From the NCBI RefSeq assembly GCF_016802725.1, contig NC_052673.1, positions 14,519,037 to 14,583,036 of the forward strand: DNA of 64,000 nucleotides, read 5' to 3'. The notes under the pieces were generated by a model that was given only the letters and a program-made list of their open reading frames with translations, was not told the DNA's origin and did no database searches. Made by a program: the position numbers and the translations under genes. Shown here in pieces: positions 1 to 10,847 of this stretch. Within the stretch, counting starts at the first letter, position 1. Every line of letters begins with the position of its first letter. This DNA is from Solenopsis invicta. Its lineage: Eukaryota > Arthropoda > Insecta > Hymenoptera > Formicidae.

Positions 1-1640
1 TTTCAATTTTTTTTTCATTTAGCGCTCACGTCCGAGTTGCAAAGAAATCTTTTTTTTTATTAACTGCGAATGTTGCGCCTCGTTCCATTTTTACTTCCGT
101 AAAATACATTTTTATTTCAATTGCACGAAATGTTTTCTTATTTAAAAATTTTTATTTTTATTTTTTTTTACCTATTATCTGAGATTTTCGTTAGAACCGC
201 GAAGAACACGTAATAAATTCGCGAATGCGTGACATCCAATCAAAATCCGCGCACGTGAATTTTCGGTTAATTGAACCGTAATATTTGTCGATTTCACCGA
301 GCCATGAATGATAGTGTCTTCGACGTCGCAATTATCCGACAATGTGCCAGTATGTCGACGAGGCATTACGTCTACACAATTCGGTTATCTCGGCGAGCTA
401 CAAGCTCGGCCAAGTCGTACCGGATTTCGAGAAAGTTCCGACGTTCAGCATTACGAGTTAACGCTGATAGCTGTTCTGCAAACGGAGATGTGCATCGCCG
501 AAGTGGCACGTTCGCCTCTATTAACAATTACCAAGAGCCGGTTGGGCCAAATACTTGGGCTAGAGTAGTTAATCGTAGTTAACTTGTTTTCTCTGCGTAC
601 ACTGCAGCGAGAATTACGGTTGGAAAAGGGGAGAGAGAGAGAGACATGAGCGTTAACCAACCGAACTCGGTTGGGTCTAAGTTTGCCGAAGGTTCGTCAG
701 TAAGCTAAGGCCCACAGATTCTCATTTACTTAGCGTCGCGCTAAACGAGAACATATTTCGTGGGTCCGCATAGGCTCTAACGTGTGAAAATAGCTCTGAA
801 CAAATACGGTCATCTTCTTGTTCCGCAATTTATACAGATTCTTACACCGTTAACGTCATTTAAAAAGATAATGAGGTAGCCTATTGTTGAGCTATAAAAT
901 TTCGCGATTACACCCAGACGGTAGGCACGGTAGGGCTTAGACGGTGATAAAAAGCCAACAACGAATTCTCGCCGAAATTTCCCCTTAATCGTCGCATCGA
1001 TTCGCCACCCGTGGTCTACGAGGTGGCACGAGATCCACGAGTCGCCCTCTTCCTCGGCCGGGAGTATTCGCATTCAACTGTCGTCCTTTCGTAATAATTG
1101 CTACCGATTCCCGACCGCCATGCTGCATTTCCAGGTTTTTACCACGGTGAGCCCCCTCTCTTCTCCATCCACCGTTCGTTCCCCCCCTTTTCCGACCCTT
1201 CCATTCTCCATACCCTTTTCCCCCTTCTCTTAGCCGTCTCTTTCTCTCTCTTCCCCTCTCTCTCTCTCTCTGTCTCTCTGATCCTCTTTCTCTCACCTAC
1301 CCTCACCCTACCCTCCTACCTACCCTCTATCTTTCTCTGCCCTTTTTCAGACGCGACAACGCGTTTCGCTCGCGATCGCCCGTCTTTGTCTACCTTGCCT
1401 CGTCGACGAGGCACACAGACTCTCTCGCAAGCGAGCATTTACGAGTACACCGTGAATGTTCCCCTCGCTCGCCGTTATTGTGGTCTTCCTCCAGTCCAGA
1501 GAATCTCTTCGTCTCTGCGCGGTCTCCGGATCTCTTCCAGACACAACGGCCGTCTCACCGACACGCGTCCTCTTTGTCTCTCCCTCCTGGACATCAGCGG
1601 CGTGAGAAAGAGAGAGACAGAGAATGGAAAGAGGAAAGGC

Positions 1641-1644
<4 letters not shown>

Positions 1645-1675
<31 letters not shown>
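1645..1675. repeat. (GA)n microsatellite
   Basis: About 15 GA units in a purine-rich stretch that begins near 1600; an opposite pyrimidine-rich stretch lies at about 1150-1340. Confidence 0.95.
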
Positions 1676-1678
<3 letters not shown>

Positions 1679-2554
1679 TTGCGCGTTCACGTGTCTACGG
1701 ACACACGTCCGAAATCGCCGAGGTGGAAGAGTCTGCCTTCCTCGTCCCACTCGCGAGCACGAGTAACATGGCCGCTCCAGTGGCGCAATTAGAGCAAGCC
1801 TGCGCGCGTGCACGCTGGCTACAATATCATTAAGATAGGACTTGCCCCTCTCGCCACGCCGGGTGAGCCTCGGTCGCTTCTTTTTGGTCCTTCCTCTCAC
1901 TTTCGTCCCGGCTCATCCTCCTCCGACCGTTTCATAGCGTTAATCACCACCGGCGGGTAGGGAAGAAGGGCGAGGGGAGGACGAAAGGGGGCGGTCACGG
2001 CGAGAGGTTCAACGCGTAGTGAAGAGAGGCCACGTCGATGAAGGTAATTGTTTAATTATCACGCACGAATGATTCTCCCCGAATAATTTAACGCCGCGCG
2101 TGACGCAACTCGGATAACCGTTTTATCTGCAAAAGAGCATATTTGCCTTACCGATAGAAATTTATATTTCTTCGTCTTATAAACTGAAGAATTTATTCAT
2201 AGTATATTTCGTGTAATTTTTTATCTACTTGTAATTACATTCGGTTTCGTTAGCAAGTAAGCCGTTATTTATCAAGATTTGATCTGATCCGATAGCGTTT
2301 CGAGGAAGGCTCGTTACCCTCGACCGAGTCCGAGGACCACCCCCTTCGTGAAAGTTGCGGAGGCGTGCGCAGGGTGCAGGGAGGAACAAGCGTATCTGCG
2401 TGCCGCTAGTATAAATCCTTATAAATTGACAAAAAGCGGCTATATCAGCTGCCGAGATCTTGTGGAAGCCTCCTTCGTTTGCCCGAGCTAAAACAAAAGA
2501 AATTCTTCTCGTGGTGCACACTTCCAGATAGACACGCGCGCGTAAATAGACGAG

Positions 2555-2586
2555 GTGCAGCAGTTTACGCGTGCAGTAGTTTACGC
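2555..2586. repeat. 16-bp tandem duplication
   Basis: gtgcagcagtttacgc is followed directly by gtgcagtagtttacgc, one mismatch. It lies in non-coding 3' flank. Confidence 0.8.
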
Positions 2587-4082
2587 GTGAACAAAGTATC
2601 TAAAAAAATTTGCACACTTGCATTCTCGACGTTCAATGTCTTTCAAATTCTTTTCTTTTTTCCTACATTAATTTTAACTTGATACAGGATATTATCCTCA
2701 TCATTGTATGTAAGCATTATCTAATAACTTGTTCATTCTTAAGTATATACGTGCATAGTATGTCCCCTTTTGGTTAATAAGTCTCAAATATGAGGAAGCT
2801 TCGCTACTGAGATGACAGGCAAGCTGATTTATAAGTGGGCTGTTGTGCAAAAATTAAAAGTTTACGAAAAATCAACGTCTGTTACATCCTCATTAATTAA
2901 CTTGGAAGATTAAATTACCTTAAAAGTCAAGCATTTATAAATTCCGAGCTGCGGATTGCGACGTGTGACGAATGTGGATGGCAAAACGCCTAAGTACAAG
3001 CGCTCTTACGCGTCACGCTTATCACGTGTGCAAATTGATCTCGGCCAGTCTTCTCGCGGGTTGTCGACTCGCGAAAATACGACGTCGATTACCCATGTCG
3101 ACCAGCAAGTTCCGCAATTCGCGGTCGTATACGGCCCTGGAACTTTCGAGCTGCGAGCCCGAAGAAGGGAAGCCAACCGATCGCCAGCCGAAGACGCCAC
3201 GTCGCGAAGAGCGAGCGGTTCTTGCTCCGTGAGTGCTCCGAGTACGACCGCGGAGAGTAAGACAGTGGCCACGAAATAAGAAACCGGTTGGGACCCAATT
3301 TACTTAACAACGGCCGAGAATCCAACACTTACGGATGTCCAACGGAGCTCGCGCTACGGGCCCCGCAAGGGGCGGCCTGTGTTACCTCGTTAGGCATGTG
3401 TGTGCACTTGCATATGCGTGTGTTCACCGGCACGTCGCTACCGCCATTACGATCGCTACCACGTTCAATCGCTGTCGCCAATCGCGACCAATACCATCGC
3501 CGCTGTTATTACCACGGCTGGTATTAACACCGTCGGTGTGCGCTACCGTTCACCGGCGCCATTACGCCATACGAAAATTAGACGGATCCGCCACTATGCT
3601 AATTAGGATAATCGCGCCTAGGTAGATTTACGCTAATTAAGAGATTACGACGGCGCGCGAGAAGAGCGTAAGAACTTTATCGGCCTGTTAAATTCTCAAA
3701 AATCAATAAACTTAAGAATTTAATCTTGACTACCTGTCGGCTATTTTGAACGAGAACATTTCGTCGCTATTTTACGCAACTAATAATATTTAAAAATAAT
3801 AATGCATACGTCAGAATATTTATATTTCGCTCAACAATTCAATTATAGTTACATTTTCCTGTCTCTAACGGATATTCGAATTGATCTTAAAAATTTTATT
3901 AGCAATTTCGATATTTCCAAGATTTCCTCCTCGTCACGCAATCTCGAAGGCATAAATATTTTCGGGACCAGAGAAACGAACGCGATACTCGTCACTATCA
4001 TCAGCACGGTGAACGCCGTCTTCGTTTCCGCCAACCACCACGGCAACTACCACCAATCCCACGCCGGACTTGTACGGTAGCC

Positions 4083-4185
4083 GGCTACTAATTTCGACTT
4101 CATCAGCGGAGATAAGGCTGGAATTTTTGCCTGCGAGAACCAGGAAAGCCGGCGCTAACCCACGGACCACGAAGTTCTCAATTTA
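4083..4185. repeat. Diverged duplicated block, copy 1 (3' flank)
   Basis: ctactaatttcg, gagataaggc and atttttgcc, followed further on by aagttctcaattt, recur in the same order and spacing at 5278-5370. No coding frame is conserved between the copies. The block is a candidate duplicated cis-regulatory sequence downstream of Dr. Confidence 0.6.
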
Positions 4186-4414
4186 TCTCACCGCGCGACG
4201 CGATAATAATTCCGACGTCGCGTCGGCTGTCGTGCGATTGCGATAAATTACATGAAATAATTCGTCAAGGGTGCTTTTCTTCTGCATCATGCGTTACAGG
4301 TAATGACTCAATAACGGCAGTATATAATGGTGTAATAATTACGACTGGGGAGATACGATCAACGTAAATCCATAATCACTATTTTTTTTTATATAAAAAA
4401 AAATAATAATAATT

Positions 4415-4625
4415 TGGTGACGTATTATATCCAAAAGCTAAATATAAAACTGAAAATGATTTTCTTGGATCTCTTAAAATAATTATGAAGGATGATGAGC
4501 AATGTTGCAAAAAATTCTAATATTGTAGCAACCAGCTTGAAAATCTTGCACAATTATTTTGATAATCTAACAAAATTATTTTCAAACCTGTATCCAGATA
4601 AATTTTTAGGTATCTTGGCTATTCT
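4415..4625. mobile_element. Inverted-repeat element family B, copy 1
   Basis: The right part, 4526-4625 (tagcaaccagcttgaaaatc... to aaatttttaggtatcttggc), matches the right arm of the element at 40634-40849. The left part, about 4415-4500, resembles the complementary left arm (ctgaaaat...aaaataattatgaaggat). A+T-rich and non-coding. The left boundary is approximate. Confidence 0.55.
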
Positions 4626-5277
4626 TTCTATGCATATGAGCCTCAAGATTTTGGGATATGCAATCCAAAAGACAAAATGGTTTACTAAATGTTCATTAAA
4701 TAATTCAAAAGTTTCATTAGTAATGTAAATAGAATTTGAGCAAAAAATATGTATCAGAAATTTAACGTTATTATTTAAATACCAATTCAAAACATAAAAA
4801 AACTTGAGAATTAAAAGCGATTCTAGACCGATTCCGGTCGCTCCATTAAAATTTATTAGCTGAATGAGTATTCGTTGAGATAAAAATTTCTGACACGCGT
4901 ATCAAAATAAAAAAATCTATATAAATTATCTTTACCCTAATAATCATGTAAGGTTCGATGCGGAGACGATCCTCGGTCTTGCGCAAGTTACGAGTGCGAT
5001 TATATCGAATTCTACTTTAATACCCAGGGGACGTTGCAAAATAATGCGCGAGTTAATTTACGTATTCGCGTAACGAAAATAATTGCGCGTATTAAATCTG
5101 ATTACTTTACTGCTCGCTACATGGACGTGTGCGTTCGCTGGCATTTAGTGACACTGGGGTGAAAGGGATGGAAGGGACAGTGTCAGAAGGGGGAAAGAGA
5201 GATATCTCTCTAATTGTGAGTATAAGTTTCGCGTTTTATTTAGTTTACCTGCTTCTTCATGGAGTGCGGGCGCTGGC

Positions 5278-5370
5278 CAGCTACTAATTTCGGTTTCGCC
5301 GATCGAGATAAGGCCGGCATTTTTATCAGCGTATAAGCTGTGCCTCACTTCGCCGAGTTCTTAATTTTCG
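5278..5370. repeat. Diverged duplicated block, copy 2 (3' flank)
   Basis: Partner of 4083-4185, about 1.2 kb away in direct orientation. agctactaatttcg, gagataaggc, ggcatttttatcagcg and gagttcttaattt correspond to blocks in copy 1, with a deletion of about 13 bases between the two halves. Confidence 0.6.
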
Positions 5371-5555
5371 ACTTGAAGACTCGCCCGGTGCCTGGCATTC
5401 CGACGCGGATCATTAGATGGGCTTACGAATGACCAATAAGCGGTCCCGTTTAATCGACACGCTCGTCAATAATGTAAAATTAAAGGATGTCATCTCGCCG
5501 GTCGCATTCCATTGCGCGATGATAATGAAATGGCAGTATGTCCCAATGCAGGAGG

Positions 5556-5559
<4 letters not shown>

Positions 5560-5589
<30 letters not shown>
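5560..5589. repeat. (GA)n microsatellite
   Basis: Fifteen uninterrupted GA units following a gaggg-rich start. Confidence 0.95.
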
Positions 5590-5593
<4 letters not shown>

Positions 5594-6495
5594 GGTTAAT
5601 CACAGTGTCCATGGAATAAGAATCTCTCTCTTTCCGTCTCTCTTGTCCCGTTACTCGATATTTTACACGATTACACGAATTCGTCCTCGAGTAAAAATAA
5701 ATCGATGTATTATCTCGTATCCTTCGTTCGTGATAAATTCAAACGCGCGCCGATTGACGTCGCCTGCGTTCTCCGCTTGACTTCTCTATTTGATTCCAGA
5801 GATATCTTCGCGTAAGAATAAATTATTCAAATACTTAATATACTTTAGAATTGTACGTTGTAAAGATTTTTAAAAGACTGGTTGACACCACTTATTAATC
5901 TGACTTGTTCTTGTAATCGAGATAAATGTAAAATTGTCGAGAGCAAGAGCTCAACGGATGAAGGTCATCACGAGTCACGCGCAGATCGTGCGATCGACGA
6001 GAAATTTGGAAAGAGCCCGATGATAATTAAGACGAATGATTAATTCCCACGATGCGTGCGATCGTCGCGCGGATCCTTCCGCGCTGTGTCAGAGGCTACG
6101 GCGCGCTATACACGAATCGAAACGTGAGGCGGCGTCGTCATTCCTTAGAGCCGATGACAATCTCTCCGCGGGATCGGCTAGGTGTGGTCCTACGGCGGAA
6201 CCAACGGGTTTCCAGGAACGCGAGCCATTAGACCTTCTGGCTGGTGTTATAAATTGTACATCGTTTAATTAGGCTCTCTCTCCGCCCGTGGCCGGTCCGT
6301 GTAGGGACGGCTCAGTTATTTACCATTTACTCCCGTAGCCCCCTTATGTGGTATCTCCCGAAGCTACCGTGCATCAAATTGGATCGGAATTGGGAACGAA
6401 GGGCAGCCGCGTCCGGAGGACCGAGCTGGATAATACAGCCCGGAGGCGATTGTAGTACAAACCTGATCCTTCGTATTCCTCCGTAGTCCTTCGAT

Positions 6496-6518
6496 CCTCC
6501 CTCCCTCCCTCCCTCCCA
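6496..6518. repeat. (CTCC)n microsatellite
   Basis: About five to six CTCC tetranucleotide units. Confidence 0.9.
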
Positions 6519-6609
6519 CCCTTCGGACGATAAATACGAAATGTCAATAGAAAATAGAATAACATCCTAAACCGTAAGATCAAATATTGAAGCTAAAAAC
6601 AGGACTATA

Positions 6610-6834
6610 ACACGGAAAGAAAGAGATTGGTTGATGTAATATAACGAGGCTATAGCTTGTTACGCAAGATTTAACGCTTATAACTAAACCGATTTGATGG
6701 TACAGCAAAGAGATATCTGTAAACACTCATAGTTGCTTTCAGACGTAACTTTTTTGCTGTACCGTCAAATTTTCTTAAATCATAAATATTAAACTTGCGT
6801 AGCAAACCATAGCTCTGCTGTTTTTTTTTCCGTA
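6610..6834. mobile_element. Foldback/MITE-like element with about 90-100-bp arms
   Basis: The left arm (about 6610-6712) and right arm (about 6748-6834) are inverted copies. Shared words include acggaaa at the outer ends, gctat(a/g)g(c/t)ttg(t/c)tacgcaag in the middle and tttga(t/c)ggtacagcaaa at the inner ends. A short loop of about 35 bases separates them. No coding content. The arrangement is that of a non-autonomous DNA transposon able to form a long hairpin. Confidence 0.65.
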
Positions 6835-9800
6835 AAAATGTAAACGTTGAAAAAAACAGTTGTTTTACTGTGAACTAAATCGACAATGACAATCAAATCG
6901 GTATCGTCAAAATAATTCGTCCCTTTGCAGGTCAAAATAGACATTAATAAGAAATATCAATAACAGCCATGTACATACGTAATCATTAATGAACTAAAGT
7001 AATGAAATATTGCGAGTTTGCCGATTAATTTCTAAATCGTGTCTCGATCGTGTTTAACGTGAACGCGAATTTCACACCCGCATTTCGCGACTCGCGCTCG
7101 ATCGGATAAACGGTAGGCGACGTGTGTAAGCGAGCACGGGAGCGCATGTAAACAGAGGTCAATTAAGGAAGTCCCCGCTGGGACCGGTACTTCCCCTTTG
7201 CTCTCGCTCGAAAGCTCTAATTATTTCTTGCTCTCCGCGATCACTTCCGTGAGCCCAAGTAGGTAGGACTATAGGCGTAACTGCAGTTGCACCGGGAGGA
7301 TCGCATACTTAATTGGAATCCGATAAGCGCACGCGCTTCCCACGTGTTACCCATTGATATGGCTAAACACAAATCGTTTTAAAATTAAGCGCGAGCCAAG
7401 GTGAAGAATATAAGTGCGCCCACAAAAAAAAAAAAATTTTATCTCATTTATTATTTAATTATATGGGTAATTTCTTTCACAAGCGATTTAAATTAATTTT
7501 AGATAGCAATTAAGCAAATTATGCTGTGCTAATGAAGTTCGACACTCGCGTAAAATTCGCACAAGGTATTTCGAATCTGCTCTCAGAATCTCAATTTTTT
7601 AATTGGAAATATAATACTTTTGCTATCTAGAAAATTTTTGTACTGTTCAATGACCTCTTTTTAGATATTCGTTGCGTATATATTTCCATACATTTTCTCG
7701 TTCGACTAATTTCGACTTATCTGAAAACTTATCAGAAATGTAAATCGGATACATGACATTAAAATTTCTCACGTAAATACGTCTCATTGATAAATTCGTG
7801 GCGGGTCTGGAGCGTCTCAGTGAGAATCGAAGCGGCTGGTCGATTCGCGCGATACCTCGTAGCCGTGGAAACGGGTTAACGTCCGTGTTATTTTTGCTCG
7901 AAGCTGTCAACCCGGGAATCCTTGCGCTAACAAGGTGCCGCATCGGTCCCGGTGTCCGAGTCCGTTTTTCTCAATGGCCCTTTGGGAAGTGGCGGGCGTT
8001 CGGTCCTTCGCTGCGAAAGGATCTAACGAGGGGTCGGCTTTTTGCGCATTAAAATATCGACTAATTGCCCCACGATTCTGCTGTCGTTTTTGTCAGTCGC
8101 GACATGATCTGCCACTCGTACGTTTCCGAAATTTCCGCTTAAGATTGTCGCATCGCATTTTCGAAACAACTGATTCTTCTCTCTTGGATTGTAGGAATTG
8201 TAGGAAGATTTTATCTTCATCGCACGCGAATAATAATAAATAATTGTGAAAAAGAATTAAGTATTAAAATAAAAGTTCAATTGCCGAGAGACAAATCTTT
8301 AGATGAATTTTTTCATTCAGAAATTTAATTAATTAGCTTTTAATCGGAAAACCGAAAGATTTGAGACTACCGGCAAAATATTAGATTTTTTAATACATAA
8401 ATGATTATAAATGCAAGATGATATAATTGTAATGCATAAATATTTCTAAATATATTAGTAGATCTACTAAGATAAAATACGGAAAATGTGCAAATTAATT
8501 ACATATTAAATCAACATGTAATATGATAAAGTATGTTTTAGCAAGTATAATATAATTCGAAAGCAGAAGACGATGTCGTTCGGCACAACTCGATTCCTCC
8601 TGCCGATCGGCGAGAAATCGAAAAAGAAATTCCCTCTTTCCTCTCTCTTTCTTCCTTCATCTATATTCATAAAGAACGTGTCCCGTTTGGCAATTAATAG
8701 TAGCAGCATTCTCCGTGGCGAGGTGGAGACGCTGGAAATAATTACAAACTTTTCGTTTTTCATCGCGCCTGCGTCTACGCCGGGGTAATCGGCATGGCTC
8801 CGCTGTCGTAGTATCTCCGGCGAAATCGGGGAGAAAAAACGAGCGTTTATGCCGACAATTCATAAAGCGGTGTCATTTCATCGTATTTACAAACCGGTCG
8901 CGCCAGTCGTCGAGGTAGAAAGATATTAAAGTGATTTCCGTCCGCCCGCCCCCGCGCCTGCGCCTCGCGTCGCCGCGCTAATTGCTCCAGGAATACCGGG
9001 AGCCGGTGAAACACCTACTTAAACTAGCATGCCGCCCGACAATCGCCTCGCGTGTAAAATGCCTCGCGGGTTTTCGCGCCCGGAAAACTGCCGGCGATTA
9101 AATAACACGGTTATTGTGTCCCCTTGTCGCGCGGTACCAACTCGATCTTGGCGATAAAATTGGATAATGACGGACATTGAGACCCACAAACTTGCAAGTT
9201 ATGTGAATCAGATATTATTAAAATTATTTTTAAATACTGTGTATTATCCTTTTTTTTCTTAATTCAATATTTTAACGGTAAAAGTGAATTTAAAATATTG
9301 CATTTCAATATTTTATTATATTATTTCATTATATAAATATTTTATTTCAATATGTCAGAATATCTTGTTTCAATTCTTTTTGATTCAAATTGCGTAGTTT
9401 TTTACACATTGAGAAAAAAGTTGACTAAATTTTCAAGCTTCATTAAATTTCCTCAAATATTTGTATATTTAACTTAAACGGGATTCGGTGTTTCTGCATA
9501 AAATCTACATTATGTGTGTACAATCTAAGATACATGAACTATGTTTCACGTGTCGTTTATGTAAACAATAATTTATGGATTATTGAAGACTTAGATTTCA
9601 TTGGAAATAATGGAAATTATATTGCGTCTTTAATTTTTAATATTATATATTTTTATTTTATCAATAATAAAGTCAAATGTATTAAAATCTTGTAAATTAT
9701 ATCATTCTGTATTGTGTTATTTAATTTATACTAATTTACATTGCTTGTGCTGTCTGCATGAAGAAGATTCATGTAAACACGTGAGGATACAATCCATGAA

Positions 9801-10686
9801 TAATCCATGTAGACGTAATCTTGAAATGTATGGCATAATCTCTTAAATACATAAATACGTTTAAACTGAAGAAATTTAATCAGGTTGAAAATTTTAATCA
9901 AATTGACAATTTTTTTTCTCGAAACCAGTTTTTATTTATGACTGCATAATAAAATTTCTGAAACTCACGTTGAAAATTGGAACTAATGATAGGATAAGTT
10001 CACGAATAAGATATTTTTGTTATTAAAGAAAAAAACTTTCTGGAAGGGAATGCAGCTCAGATATTGATGGAGCGAATAAAATAGCTTATGAATTTTACTC
10101 ACCGCTTTCGTGTTCGCTCTATCGCTTAATACGTGTAAGAACGGCTATCAAACTTGTTCCTAATTAGGAGCTCGGCTCCTCGGTACTTTTGAAGAGTTTG
10201 CCGTGACGCGTTTGCATCGGCCGCGACTTTCTTGCGGCCGTAGCGGATAACTTTCTCGCCGTAAATGCTTCGATGCCGCCTCGATCGGCTTCGTAAATTT
10301 CCTACGAAGTCGGAAACGGGATTTCGTCTCGATTCATCTCGCCGGCAATTACCGGCAACGGCACATGATCCGCGTTCTCGCCTATCGATGCGCCCGATTC
10401 GTGGTGTTTCGAGTGCGACGGCGCGCTTATTCTACGATTGTATCAGGATACGTTTCCAAGGTCTAGTATCCTTAAAGGTACATAAGGCGCGCATCTATGT
10501 ATGCATTACTCTTCAATATGATACGAATCGAAATCTCTGTATAAAATTAGCGCGGAAATTGAAAACGGGAAACTATATATAAATCTTCATTGGATACTGA
10601 AGTGTTCTCGGAAAGAAAAAAAAGAAAATGCTAAAGAAACAACGCAAAATTTTTGTCCATTTTCACCAATGATTAATCTTCGAATC
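6835..10686. other. Non-coding flank
   Basis: A+T-rich spacer with a G+C-richer island at about 8930-9150 (aggaataccgggagccggtg and neighbours) that could be regulatory. No gene or clear repeat recognised. Confidence 0.65.
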
Positions 10687-10847
10687 TGCGATTAAAATTG
10701 CAACAGAGATATAATTACTTGGTTTATTTTTGAAAATGAATTTCACGATTCTCCGTAACTTTTGGCGGAAGATGCGATCAAAATCGCGACAGGGATAATT
10801 ATTTGCTTTATTCCTTGGAATAATTCCCGTTTCTGATTCGCCGTAAT
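10687..10847. repeat. Two-copy tandem duplication, period 86 bp
   Basis: Units 10687-10758 and 10773-10847 share tgcgat(t/c)aaaat(t/c)gc(a/g)acag(a/g)gata, then a ttatt-rich middle, then gattc(t/g)ccgtaa(c/t). Divergence is moderate, so the duplication is not recent. Non-coding; function unknown. Confidence 0.6.

Larger units (their letters stand above)
1..4414. other. Non-coding 3' flank of Dr, distal part
   Basis: No coding exon or RNA gene recognised. It contains pyrimidine- and purine-rich stretches (about 1150-1675), a 16-bp tandem duplication (2555-2586), a mosaic of ttcaccggc and ccattacg words (3424-3570), and copy 1 of a duplicated block (4083-4185). Confidence 0.7.
4626..6609. other. 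Non-coding flank
   Basis: It holds copy 2 of the duplicated block (5278-5370), (GA)n (5560-5589) and (CTCC)n (6496-6518). No gene recognised. Confidence 0.7.

Noticed and set aside
1098..1766. Open frame of 222 codons on the plus strand
   Set aside because: It runs through CT-rich and (GA)n simple sequence, giving Ser/Leu/Pro and Arg/Glu runs; no domain or splice-supported structure.
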